NCBI RefSeq assembly: GCF_014297275.1
Contig: NZ_JACOQK010000001.1
Location: forward strand, 2,108,001-2,172,000
Direction of reading: 5' to 3'
Source: Clostridium facile
GTDB taxonomy: Bacteria > Bacillota > Clostridia > Oscillospirales > Ruminococcaceae
Length of the DNA stretch: 64,000 bases
In this document: one piece after another, positions 1-8,308 of the stretch
Layout of the letters: every line of letters starts with the position of its first letter
Numbering within the stretch: the stretch's first letter is position 1
The notes under the pieces: generated by a model
Databases searched by the model: none
Told to the model about the DNA's origin: nothing
Seen by the model: the letters and a program-made list of their open reading frames with translations, nothing else
Position numbers and translations under genes: made by a program

Positions 1-1
1 T

Positions 2-412
2 CGACGTAAAAAATCCGCTATCCTAATTTCCATATCCGTTATGTTATATATTCTCAGTGTAATCCCTGTTATTTTATTTGAACAATTTGGATATGAAATA
101 ATTGGTGTTAGCTTAATGTTTATCATGGTGGCAATTGCGACAGGTCTCATTATTTATAATGCCATGACAAAACCCAAATATCTCAAAAAAGATGATAGCA
201 TGGTAGAAGAATTCAAAGAGTGGAAAACCAACCAATATAGCCCAAACCGTTCTGCGATGAAGGCAATTAACAGCGCAATCTGGTCAATAACAGTAGTGAT
301 TTATATGATAATCAGCTTTACCACATTTGCCTGGCATATTACATGGGTTCTCTTTTTAATCGCTGCTGCTGTACAAGGAGTAGTAAAGGCCGTGTTTGAA
401 TTAAGGAGGTAG
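2..412 (+). CDS. C-terminal part of a membrane protein (5' end outside window)
   Basis: The reading frame is open from the first bases of the window, so this is the 3' part of a longer gene. The first ATG, at 41, is probably internal. About 137 residues are visible: a basic start, two hydrophobic helices, a charged loop containing KPKYLKKDD and EEFKEW, then two more membrane segments and a FELRR end. This arrangement is typical of the membrane tail of clostridial proteins that begin with an XRE-type helix-turn-helix, but that half is not visible, so the family call is inference. The stop lies 4 bp before the DUF4097 gene, whose AAGGAGG site overlaps this gene's last codons, so the two are cotranscribed and probably translationally coupled. 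Confidence 0.6.
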   Translation, partial: RRKKSAILISISVMLYILSVIPVILFEQFGYEIIGVSLMFIMVAIATGLIIYNAMTKPKYLKKDDSMVEEFKEWKTNQYSPNRSAMKAINSAIWSITVVIYMIISFTTFAWHITWVLFLIAAAVQGVVKAVFELRR

Positions 413-416
413 TACA

Positions 417-1367
417 ATGGGTCAACAAAAAAACACCTCAGCTATCATCCGGATTGTAGCCTATTCTTGCACAGCTATTATACTAATTGTAATATTAGTC
501 CTCAGCTTGTTTGGAAGAATCCCATTTGTTCCAGGCGTGAATTGGAATTTCGGTGGAAATTACGCCAATTCGGAACAGTATCAGATTGGTTCCAATGAAC
601 TAACACTAACTGACATGACAGAATTGGAGGTAAACTGGATGGATGGCACTATTACCATTCTTCCTTACGATGGAACAACTGTACAGTTTTCCGAGACTAA
701 TGCCCAGAATTTAGCCCCAAAGGATCAATTACACTATTTATACAAAGATGGAAAATTAACCATACAATATAAGGGGGCTAAACATTTCCCATTCCTGTTT
801 GGCAGTATCAATGGAAAAGGAAAAAGCCTGGAAATTAAGCTCCCCAAAAGCATTGCGGAACATCTAAACGAATGCAGTATAGATAGTGTATCCTCCAAAA
901 TTGACATTTCGGGGATCCGAACAGAAAAAATCTTGTTGAATACTACTTCTGGGGATTCAAAATTGAGAGAATGCGCAACAGGTGCCCTATCTGCAGATTC
1001 TGTCAGTGGAAGTATACAAGGGGAACAAGTGGTAGTAAATGAAAAAATGGATGTAGATACCACGAGCGGAAACGTTATCCTTTCTGGTTCTATACGAGAT
1101 GTTGAATTTGATAGTGTTTCAGGAGAGTTAAACCTCACTTCCCAAGTGTGTCCTGATCAAATTACAACAGATACTGTTAGTGGAAAAGTTACTGTTTCCA
1201 TTCCGGAAAATGATGGTTTCTGCTATTACAAAGATACAGTGAGTGGTAAACTACAATGTGATTTTTCTGTTACCCAGGAAGAGGATAAAGGCAACTATAA
1301 AAATGGAAAGTCTGAATTTTCATTTAATTCCTTAAGCGGAGATATTACAATTAAAAAAGTCGGATAG
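417..1367 (+). CDS. DUF4097 family membrane-anchored beta-strand repeat protein
   Basis: A 316-residue protein with one N-terminal membrane helix (about residues 12-33) and a long extracellular region of short repeated beta strands. The DUF4097 hallmark, repeated D[ST]VSG or TTSG turns (DSVSGSI, DTTSGNV, DSVSGEL, DTVSGKV), runs from about residue 190 to 310 and predicts a right-handed beta-helix. The start is well supported by AAGGAGG seven bases upstream. It follows the preceding membrane gene by 4 bp. In Firmicutes such proteins are usually encoded beside DUF1700 or HTH membrane proteins and are linked to envelope stress, but no biochemical role is established. A second, divergent member lies at 17005-17985. 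Confidence 0.8.
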   Translation: MGQQKNTSAIIRIVAYSCTAIILIVILVLSLFGRIPFVPGVNWNFGGNYANSEQYQIGSNELTLTDMTELEVNWMDGTITILPYDGTTVQFSETNAQNLAPKDQLHYLYKDGKLTIQYKGAKHFPFLFGSINGKGKSLEIKLPKSIAEHLNECSIDSVSSKIDISGIRTEKILLNTTSGDSKLRECATGALSADSVSGSIQGEQVVVNEKMDVDTTSGNVILSGSIRDVEFDSVSGELNLTSQVCPDQITTDTVSGKVTVSIPENDGFCYYKDTVSGKLQCDFSVTQEEDKGNYKNGKSEFSFNSLSGDITIKKVG

Positions 1368-1654
1368 AAAGAGAGATTTTATATCTAGTATGTTTTCGCC
1401 TTGAATAAGGGATAATGTATAAACAAGTTCACATATCAACATGATGTATGATGGCGGTTTCAAAATAGAAAAACTGGCTTTTTAGGGAACATCCTATGAA
1501 AGAATCAGTAATTTTTTCACTCAGCAATCTATCATAACAGCTAGCAAATATGTTTTATGTTGTATTACATGTTCAACAATAAGCTTTTTCCACTTTTTCA
1601 ATATCTTATCCACTATTTCTCTTAGAAACCCTATAGAAAAAGCGAATCACAATG

Positions 1655-1688
1655 AAAATGGCAGATTCTTAATCGAATCTGCCATTTT
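1655..1688. terminator. Bidirectional rho-independent terminator
   Basis: A 14-bp perfect stem (AAAATGGCAGATTC and its complement) with a 6-base loop, flanked by A and T runs on both sides. It sits between the + strand DUF4097 gene and the - strand ABC exporter and can serve both. The rest of the 1368-1692 gap is AT-rich and shows no gene. Confidence 0.85.
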
Positions 1689-1692
1689 ATCA

Positions 1693-3546
1693 TTACGCGC
1701 TTACTTCGGATGTTTTATCGAACTGAGAGTTATACAGGTTTTCATAGAAACCATGCTGTGCCATTAATTCTTCATGGTTCCCCTGTTCAATAATATCTCC
1801 GTCTTTCATGACCAAAATCATATCTGCATCCCGTATGGTAGACAAACGATGGGCAATGACAAAGCTGGTCCTGCCTTTCATCAGGTTATCCATTGCCTTT
1901 TGAATTTGTACCTCTGTACGGGTATCAACCGAGCTGGTCGCTTCGTCCAAAATCAAGATTTTTGGGTCCGCTAATATGGCTCGGGCAATGGTCAACAACT
2001 GCTTCTGTCCTTGAGATACGTTGCTTGCGTCTTCATTTAATACCATATTGTACCCATCTGGCAATGTGGATATAAAATGATGCACATGGGCTGCTTTCGC
2101 CGCTTCGATTACTTCTTCATCTGTAGCATCTAAACGGCCATAACGGATATTTTCCATAATGGTTCCATTAAATAACCAGGTATCCTGCAATACCATCCCA
2201 AACAATTTACGAAGGTCACTGCGGTTAAAGTCCTTAATATCGTATCCATCCACTAAAATCGCACCTTGATTAACATCATAGAACCGCATCAACAGTTTTA
2301 CCATCGTGGTTTTTCCAGCACCAGTTGGTCCTACAATTGCCACTTTCTGTCCTGGTTCTACCATTGCGCAGAAATCATGGATAATGGTTTTATCTGGGCG
2401 GTATCCAAAATTAACATGAGCGAACTGGACACTTCCCTGTAATTCGGTAATTGGATTTGGATGTTCTGCGAACTGATCTTCTTCCTCCTCTTCCAAGAAT
2501 TCAAAGACACGTTCTGCTGCAGCACCGGTTGCCTGTAACAGGTTCGTTACCTGGGCAATCTGGTTGATTGGTTGAGTGAATGTTTTTACATATTGGATAA
2601 AGGATTGAATATTACCAACGGTAATGGTCTGGTTAATTGCTAGCCATCCTCCCAATACAGCAACCGCAACATAGCCTAAGTTTCCAATAAAAGTCATGAT
2701 TGGCATCATCATACCAGATAAAAACTGGGATTTCCATGCGGAACTATAGAGTGTATCATTCATTTGGTTAAACTCGTCTGTAACACCTTTTTCATTATTA
2801 AACGCTTTTACAATGTTCTGTCCGCCATATACTTCTTCTACCTGACCATTAACATGCCCTAAATATTCCTGTTGGGAACGGAAATATTTTTGAGAATGCT
2901 TTACAATGATTGAAATACATCCCATGGAGATTGGTAAAATCAGCAATGCCACTACTGTCATCAACCAGCTAATGGAAAACATCATCACCAAAATACCAAT
3001 GAGCAATGTAATCGAGGTAATCAACTGGGTCAAACTCTGGTTTAAGCTCTGACCTAAGGTATCAATATCATTGGTTACACGGGACAACACTTCACCGTGG
3101 GTTTTGGTATCAAAATATTTCATTGGCAATCGGTTGATTTTCTCAGAAATTTCTTTTCTCATCCGATAAGAAACAGTTTGGGAAACTTTTGTCATAATAA
3201 AGCCCTGTAGAAAGGCAAACAGCATACTAACAATATATAGGCCCAGCAAAAAGATTAGAATCTGACCAACTTTTCCAAAATCAATTCCTGCTCCACCAGA
3301 GAGTTTCCCAACAATACCATTGAATACCTCAGTGGTAGCATTCCCTAATATTTTTGGCCCTACAATGGAAAAGACAGTACTACCAATCGCAAACACAAAA
3401 ACAACTAAAATGGCGATTTTAAATTTTCCAAGGTATTTCATCAACTTTTTGATGGTACCCTTTAAATCTTTTGCCTTTTCACCGGAACCCATTCCGCCTG
3501 CGCCATGAGGCCCCATTGGACCAACTCTTCTTTTATTATTACTCAT
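1693..3546 (-). CDS. ABC exporter half-transporter, catalytically competent subunit
   Basis: A 617-residue membrane-NBD fusion of the heterodimeric multidrug/peptide exporter type. Six membrane helices occupy about residues 40-320, after a Gly/Met-rich N-terminus. The NBD has Walker A GPTGAGKTT, Walker B LILDEATS with the catalytic Glu, and the switch His in IAHRLST, but its signature motif is degenerate (VSQGQ). The ATG at 3546 was chosen because it follows AGGAGG by 8 bases; a longer open frame to 3600 lies inside the upstream gene. It overlaps the partner gene by 8 bp, so the two are translationally coupled. Together they should form an asymmetric exporter in which only one ATP site turns over efficiently. 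The substrate is unknown. Confidence 0.9.
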   Translation of the reverse strand: MSNNKRRVGPMGPHGAGGMGSGEKAKDLKGTIKKLMKYLGKFKIAILVVFVFAIGSTVFSIVGPKILGNATTEVFNGIVGKLSGGAGIDFGKVGQILIFLLGLYIVSMLFAFLQGFIMTKVSQTVSYRMRKEISEKINRLPMKYFDTKTHGEVLSRVTNDIDTLGQSLNQSLTQLITSITLLIGILVMMFSISWLMTVVALLILPISMGCISIIVKHSQKYFRSQQEYLGHVNGQVEEVYGGQNIVKAFNNEKGVTDEFNQMNDTLYSSAWKSQFLSGMMMPIMTFIGNLGYVAVAVLGGWLAINQTITVGNIQSFIQYVKTFTQPINQIAQVTNLLQATGAAAERVFEFLEEEEEDQFAEHPNPITELQGSVQFAHVNFGYRPDKTIIHDFCAMVEPGQKVAIVGPTGAGKTTMVKLLMRFYDVNQGAILVDGYDIKDFNRSDLRKLFGMVLQDTWLFNGTIMENIRYGRLDATDEEVIEAAKAAHVHHFISTLPDGYNMVLNEDASNVSQGQKQLLTIARAILADPKILILDEATSSVDTRTEVQIQKAMDNLMKGRTSFVIAHRLSTIRDADMILVMKDGDIIEQGNHEELMAQHGFYENLYNSQFDKTSEVSA

Positions 3547-5845
3547 GATCCAACTCCTCCTCTGATAACTGGGATGAAGCAATCTGGCGGTATACCTCAC
3601 AAGTTTGCATCAATTCCTTATGAGTGCCTTTTCCTACAATCTTTCCTTCATCCAGCACTAAAATTTGTTCTGCATTTAAAATGGTACTAATACGCTGCGC
3701 TACAATAATAACAGTGCTGTTTCCAGTTTGTTTTTTCAGCGCTTTCCGCAAGGCAACATCTGTTTTAAAGTCCAACGCAGAAAAACTATCATCAAACAGA
3801 TAAATTTTCGGATTTTTCGCAATCGCACGGGCGATGGAAAGACGCTGTTTTTGTCCGCCAGATACGTTAGTACCCCCTTCGGCGATAGGAGCATCGTATT
3901 CTTTCGGCAGTTTATCAATAAATTCCGTTGCCTGAGCAATTTCAGCCGCCTTTTTCGCATGTTCTGTATCTTCTTCCGGAACGCCATAGTTAATATTGGA
4001 TTGAACAGTTCCAGTAAACAAAACACCCTTTTGTGGTACGTATCCCAACTGATCCCTTAAAAAGTGCTGAGAAATCTCTTTTATATCAACACCATCCAAT
4101 AAAACTTGGCCCTCTGTTACATCATAAAAACGCGGAATCAGATTTAACAGCGTGGATTTCCCACTTCCAGTACTACCAATAATAGCAGTAGTCTGCCCTG
4201 GTTTCGCAGTAAAGGAAATATGGGAAAGAGCGTCTTCCGAAGCATTTGGGTAACGGAAAGAAACATCCTGGAATGTCAGTTCCCCTTTTACCTGATCCAA
4301 TTTTTCTGGAGCCTTAACGTCTTTGATACAGACATCAGTGTCCAATACTTCCTGGATACGGTTTGCTGCAACCGAAGCACGGGGTAACATAACCGAAATC
4401 ATGGAAATCATCAAGAATGCCATAATAATCTGCATGGTATACTGGATATAAGCCATCATATCCCCTACCTGCATGGTACCGGCATCTACCCCTTGGCTGC
4501 CTACCCATACGACTAAAATAGCGATAGAGTTCATAATAAACATCATAGCTGGCATCATACAGGACATCACACGGTTTACAAACAGGTTCGTCCCTGTCAA
4601 ATCCTTATTTGCTTTGTCAAACCGTTTTTCTTCATATTTTTGGGTGATAAATGCACGGATAACGGGCAAACCAGTTAAGATTTCCCGGGTAACTAGGTTC
4701 AAGCGGTCCACCAACTTTTGCATTTTCTTAAATTTTGGCATCGCTACCGCAAACATAATTCCTACAATTACCAGAATTGCAAGAACCGCTATTCCTATTA
4801 CCCAAGTCATGGAGCCGTTGGTCCCTGTTACCTTTAACACACCGCCAACGCCAATAATCGGGGCATAGAACACAATACGAAGCAGCATTACCATCACCAG
4901 CTGGATCTGCTGGATATCGTTGGTGCTTCTGGTAATTAAAGAAGCGGTAGAAAAATGGTCTAATTCAGTGTTGGAGAAGGATACTACCTTGGTGAATACT
5001 TGTTTCCTCAATTCTCTGGAAAGGGATGCGGCAACCCGTGCTGCCAAGAAAGTTACAATAACTGTTGCCAACATACTCGTTAGAGCAATGCCCAACATCT
5101 GCAAACCGGAAAAAATAATATAGTGGATTTGCATCGTGCCTGTATCTAAACCGATGGCATCATATTCCGCTTTTATCCCTGGAATAGCGCTTTGGGCTAG
5201 AATGCTATCTGGCATATCATCGAATTGTTTCCCCATTTCCTCCAATATTGCTTGCATCTGCTGCTCAGGAACTAGTTCAAGAATATCCCATAAATTAGTG
5301 GCATTTTGTAGTGCTTGAGGCGGAATAGCTGCTGTTAGCTGGGAAAACATCTGCTGCATTTTTTCTGCGTTTTCACTGGTTTGAGAACTATCTTCCTGGT
5401 TTAAGGAAGCCTGGTTGATCGAATCATTAATCAGCACAGGTTTTGCCAACATTGTTTCCAAATCAGAAAGTTCCTGTTCGGAAAGTTTATTTCTTTTAAA
5501 AAAAGTTTCTATGGCCAAATCTGGATTCTGTTCCAATTGCTCATCGAACAATTCCTGTTTATAATACTTTGTTTTTTGGAACTCTTCCTGAGATAATTCT
5601 GTATAACTATTATCTAATTGCTGCTTTTGGTCTTGGGTTAAAAACAAACCCAAATGGTCTTTAGTCGTTTTACTTAAATATTCTGGGGCAGCGGATTCAA
5701 TCCCATTTTGTTGAATCCCTACATTAACGATAACTGATGTATAATCTGGCAGAGCTAGGTCACACATTGCCTGCACAACCAATAAAGCTAGTATTGCCAA
5801 GATTGGAATGATAGAGCGTTTTAGATACTTAATCAATTTTAGCAT
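3539..5845 (-). CDS. ABC exporter half-transporter with degenerate NBD and large external loop
   Basis: A 768-residue partner of the downstream half-transporter. The NBD has an intact Walker A (GSTGSGKST) and an intact signature (VSGGQ). The catalytic Glu after Walker B is Asp (YLFDDS) and the switch His is Gln (VAQRIS), which is the usual pattern of the inactive site in TM287/TM288-like heterodimers. Between the first and second membrane helices is an unusually long polar insert, about residues 35-245, rich in Gln, Glu and Asn and predicted outside the cell. It follows the marR-type gene by 19 bp and overlaps the next gene by 8 bp. A drug or toxic-metabolite exporter induced through MarR is the likely role, but the substrate is not inferable. 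Confidence 0.9.
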   Translation of the reverse strand: MLKLIKYLKRSIIPILAILALLVVQAMCDLALPDYTSVIVNVGIQQNGIESAAPEYLSKTTKDHLGLFLTQDQKQQLDNSYTELSQEEFQKTKYYKQELFDEQLEQNPDLAIETFFKRNKLSEQELSDLETMLAKPVLINDSINQASLNQEDSSQTSENAEKMQQMFSQLTAAIPPQALQNATNLWDILELVPEQQMQAILEEMGKQFDDMPDSILAQSAIPGIKAEYDAIGLDTGTMQIHYIIFSGLQMLGIALTSMLATVIVTFLAARVAASLSRELRKQVFTKVVSFSNTELDHFSTASLITRSTNDIQQIQLVMVMLLRIVFYAPIIGVGGVLKVTGTNGSMTWVIGIAVLAILVIVGIMFAVAMPKFKKMQKLVDRLNLVTREILTGLPVIRAFITQKYEEKRFDKANKDLTGTNLFVNRVMSCMMPAMMFIMNSIAILVVWVGSQGVDAGTMQVGDMMAYIQYTMQIIMAFLMISMISVMLPRASVAANRIQEVLDTDVCIKDVKAPEKLDQVKGELTFQDVSFRYPNASEDALSHISFTAKPGQTTAIIGSTGSGKSTLLNLIPRFYDVTEGQVLLDGVDIKEISQHFLRDQLGYVPQKGVLFTGTVQSNINYGVPEEDTEHAKKAAEIAQATEFIDKLPKEYDAPIAEGGTNVSGGQKQRLSIARAIAKNPKIYLFDDSFSALDFKTDVALRKALKKQTGNSTVIIVAQRISTILNAEQILVLDEGKIVGKGTHKELMQTCEVYRQIASSQLSEEELDHE

Positions 5846-5864
5846 AGGCTAATGTTCCTTTCGT

Positions 5865-6323
5865 TTATTGTGATTTTGAAGCAAAGGAACAAAACGCATC
5901 TTTTCCAGAAACATCTTTCAAGTTTTTTCGGATACGAATTAAAAACTCGTTAAATTCTGTTAACTCTTCTTTCGAAAAACCCTGAAAAGCCTCATTTTCC
6001 AGATAAAAATGGCTTCGTTCTAGTTTTTTTATTACATCTTTTCCTTGTTCGGTTAAAAATATCCTGGAAATACGTTGGTCATGTTCATCCTGTTTTTTGT
6101 AAATCAGGTTTAATTTTTCCATCCTTTGGATTGTAACCGTAACAGTAGGCGGTTTCACGCAAAGGTGCTCCGCAATCTCTTTTTGACTCAATCCTTGCTG
6201 ATGAAACAGCAGTTTTAAAACAGGTACTTGGCCGGGGTGTACCCCCAACTCTTTTACAATAGTAAAGGAGCGGCTAAAATAAAGGTGCATAATCTGCCCT
6301 ACCATAAACCGTGGGTCTTCCAA
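5865..6323 (-). CDS. MarR family transcriptional regulator
   Basis: A 152-residue winged-helix regulator. The recognition region (LSQKEIAEHLCVKPPTVTVT, about residues 50-70) and the wing with the conserved DxR pattern (DEHDQRISRIFLT) are clear. It is the first gene of a three-gene operon with the two ABC exporter halves. Its promoter is bracketed by two related palindromic sites sharing TTCGTTGAC, which suggests autorepression and derepression of the exporter by a small ligand. A short Lys/Ser tail follows the dimerisation helices. The ligand is unknown. Confidence 0.9.
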   Translation of the reverse strand: MEDPRFMVGQIMHLYFSRSFTIVKELGVHPGQVPVLKLLFHQQGLSQKEIAEHLCVKPPTVTVTIQRMEKLNLIYKKQDEHDQRISRIFLTEQGKDVIKKLERSHFYLENEAFQGFSKEELTEFNEFLIRIRKNLKDVSGKDAFCSFASKSQ

Positions 6324-6340
6324 TCAAATTCACCTCCCAA

Positions 6341-6453
6341 AATTAATTCGTTGACTAAATATATAGTATGCTTATTGCACGAAATAGTCAACATACATTT
6401 ATGCAGTTTAACAAATTATTCATGGAAAATTAATTCGTCAACGAACTAATTTT
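6341..6453 (-). promoter_or_regulatory. marR-exporter promoter with two operator palindromes
   Basis: On the minus strand TTGACT (6386-6391) and TACTAT (6363-6368) are spaced by exactly 17 bp. Upstream, 6426-6453 is a 28-bp imperfect palindrome centred on TTCGTCAACGAA. Downstream of the -10, 6341-6360 carries a second copy of ATTAATTCGTTGAC. Two matching sites either side of the promoter are as expected for a MarR autorepressor. Confidence 0.75.
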
Positions 6454-6711
6454 TGACTGTATCTTAATAAACAACTTTAACTTTTTATTATCAGCAATTT
6501 TGCTTTTAACATAAATTTTTCTATTTAATATCATTTTTTGGTGCTCTATATTGATAAATAATGAGTATGAATTTCATAATCAATAAAGCGATTTTATATC
6601 CCAAATGAACTGATTGAACTATTTCATTTATCGATATTAATCTAGCTAAATTGATTTTCATATTGTAATTTTATCCAGCTGTAAAATATTTTTTTTAATT
6701 TTTATTCTTAT

Positions 6712-6748
6712 AAAAAAGAGCTATTCAAACGATGAATAGCTCTTTTTT
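6712..6748 (-). terminator. Terminator of the GNAT-lexA operon
   Basis: A 16-bp perfect stem (AAAAAAGAGCTATTCA and complement) with a 5-base loop and T runs on both strands. It is downstream of lexA on the minus strand. The surrounding AT-rich stretch 6454-6867 contains no convincing gene. Confidence 0.8.
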
Positions 6749-6867
6749 CCTATTTAATTCATAAAATTTCTTGGTTTACTAAAAAATCATTTTCAATTCT
6801 TTGCCGTTGTAGTTGGAATCTTGTCAACCAAACTTAACATTCCCTAAAGTTCAGAATTTTTTGTTCT

Positions 6868-7446
6868 TTAAAAGTAACGGATGGATGCTTTTACTTTTCC
6901 TAGAATTTCTACATGGTCTACCAGGATCGGATCCATAGTAGAGTTTTGTGGTTGCAAACGGTAACCGCCGTTTTCCTTATAAAAAGTTTTAATTGTTGCC
7001 TCATCATCAATTAACGCTGCCACGATTTCACCATTTTCTGCTACAGGGGTTTTTTCAATAATCACAACATCTCCGTCAAAAATGCCAGCTTCAATCATAC
7101 TTTCCCCTCTTACTTTCAGGGCAAAGTGTTCTTTGTTCCGGCTAAAAGAACTGGAAAACGGAATATAGGTCTCGATATTTTGGATGGCAGTAATGGGCTC
7201 CCCTGCAGTAATTGTACCTACCAATGGAATTAAAGTGGCATCAGAACCTGGTATACGCAAAGTACGGGTCAGGTTACTATCTTTTTCTACTAATCCCTGT
7301 TCCACTAAAATGGAAACATATTTGTGCGCGGTAGAGGTGGATTTGATCCCTAAATCTTTACAGATTTCTCGAATAGTTGGGGGAATCCCATCTTGGCAGC
7401 GTTGTTGTATATATTGGTAAATTTCTTCATTATAATTTCGTTTCAA
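6868..7446 (-). CDS. lexA: LexA SOS repressor / self-cleaving protease
   Basis: A 192-residue LexA. The N-terminal winged helix (residues 1-65) includes IPPTIREICKDLGIKS. The autocleavage Ala-Gly lies in TITAGEP, the catalytic Ser in GESM, and the catalytic Lys in EATIKTF. The start is the TTG at 7446, placed six bases after GGAGGG; an in-frame extension to 7497 would run into the upstream gene and lacks a ribosome site. It lies 14 bp after the GNAT gene on the same strand, so the two should share the promoter at 7934-7962, which carries a LexA-like box. It represses DNA-damage genes and is cleaved on RecA activation. Confidence 0.95.
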   Translation of the reverse strand: MKRNYNEEIYQYIQQRCQDGIPPTIREICKDLGIKSTSTAHKYVSILVEQGLVEKDSNLTRTLRIPGSDATLIPLVGTITAGEPITAIQNIETYIPFSSSFSRNKEHFALKVRGESMIEAGIFDGDVVIIEKTPVAENGEIVAALIDDEATIKTFYKENGGYRLQPQNSTMDPILVDHVEILGKVKASIRYF

Positions 7447-7460
7447 AACAATCCCTCCAA

Positions 7461-7895
7461 TCAATCTAGTTGTTTTGACATTGCGATATGGGGACAAAAT
7501 TCATCAAAATAGCAGTCCCCTTCCGCCCGGTATCCCATGGATTCATAAAACCCCTGAATCCTGAGCTGTGCGCTTAAATGGGAGGAATGTCCTCCTAGTA
7601 CTTGGATTTGTTTTTCACACTCCTCTACGGCAATGCGACCAACACCGTGTTTTCGATAAGGAGGTATCACACAAACCCTTCCAATCATCCATTTATCATC
7701 TTGCTGAAAAATTCTTGCTGTTGCAATGGGATTCTCCCCTGCCTGAATTAACAGATGGTATGCGGTTTCATCTATTTCATCAAATTCGTTTTCGAAACCC
7801 TGTTCTTTTACAAATACTTGTTCCCTGATTTGAAAGCATTTGGTTTTGTCCTGTTGTGGTTCAATCCATGTCACCAAAAATTGTTGTGTTTGCAA
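7461..7895 (-). CDS. GNAT family N-acetyltransferase (YjcF/ElaA-like)
   Basis: A 144-residue acetyltransferase with the GNAT core. Acetyl-CoA binding motif A reads RVCVIPPYRKHGVGR (about residues 72-86), and the ending DEFCPHIAM resembles the [DE]xGxPHxxM end of the YjcF group. It starts at a TTG preceded by AAGGGG. It is the first gene of a two-gene operon with lexA, and the promoter carries a possible LexA operator, so its expression may follow the SOS response. The substrate of this subfamily is not established. Confidence 0.85.
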   Translation of the reverse strand: MQTQQFLVTWIEPQQDKTKCFQIREQVFVKEQGFENEFDEIDETAYHLLIQAGENPIATARIFQQDDKWMIGRVCVIPPYRKHGVGRIAVEECEKQIQVLGGHSSHLSAQLRIQGFYESMGYRAEGDCYFDEFCPHIAMSKQLD

Positions 7896-7933
7896 CGGAA
7901 TACCCCTTTATCGTGTTTTTTTCTATTAAATAT

Positions 7934-7973
7934 AGGATACCATATCTATTCTTGAAAATCAAACAAATGTTTG
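7934..7973 (-). promoter_or_regulatory. Promoter of GNAT-lexA with LexA-like box
   Basis: On the minus strand TTGATT (7957-7962) and TATCCT (7934-7939) are 17 bp apart. A perfect inverted repeat CAAAC-N4-GTTTG (7960-7973) overlaps the -35. It resembles the Gram-positive LexA operator (GAAC-N4-GTTC) with shifted outer bases. Confidence 0.55.
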
Positions 7974-8231
7974 TAAATATTCGTTCTTTGTTGGGGATCT
8001 ACCGGATAATGGTGGGCAAGAAGATGCACTCGCTTGTAAAACCAAATTTATAAAAAATTTTTTAATCATTTATTGCAATATTGTTTTTTTAAAATTGCAA
8101 AAACCAAAAATAAAAGCTTTTCCGTTTTTACAGTTTGTCAAAAAAACTTTTTGTGATAATATGGTTTTTATGTGAAACTAACGTTTCTTTGCAAAATTTA
8201 AATAAGAATCTAAATTTTATTGATTTTCCTC

Positions 8232-8260
8232 TTGATTTTCGGAGGTTGAAAGGTTATAAT
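8232..8260 (+). promoter_or_regulatory. gdhA promoter
   Basis: TTGATT (8232-8237), a 17-bp spacer and a perfect TATAAT (8255-8260), 48 bp before the gdhA start. Its position rules out translation from the upstream in-frame ATG at 8135. Confidence 0.7.
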
Positions 8261-8308
8261 CTAAATTGTAGATCAAATCATTTAACTAAAGAAAGGATGG
8301 CAAAACCC

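Noticed and set aside
4473..4868. 131-codon plus-strand frame inside the ABC exporter gene
   Set aside because: It is antisense to membrane helices of a certain gene; its Ile/Thr-rich composition is explained by the reverse of those codons.
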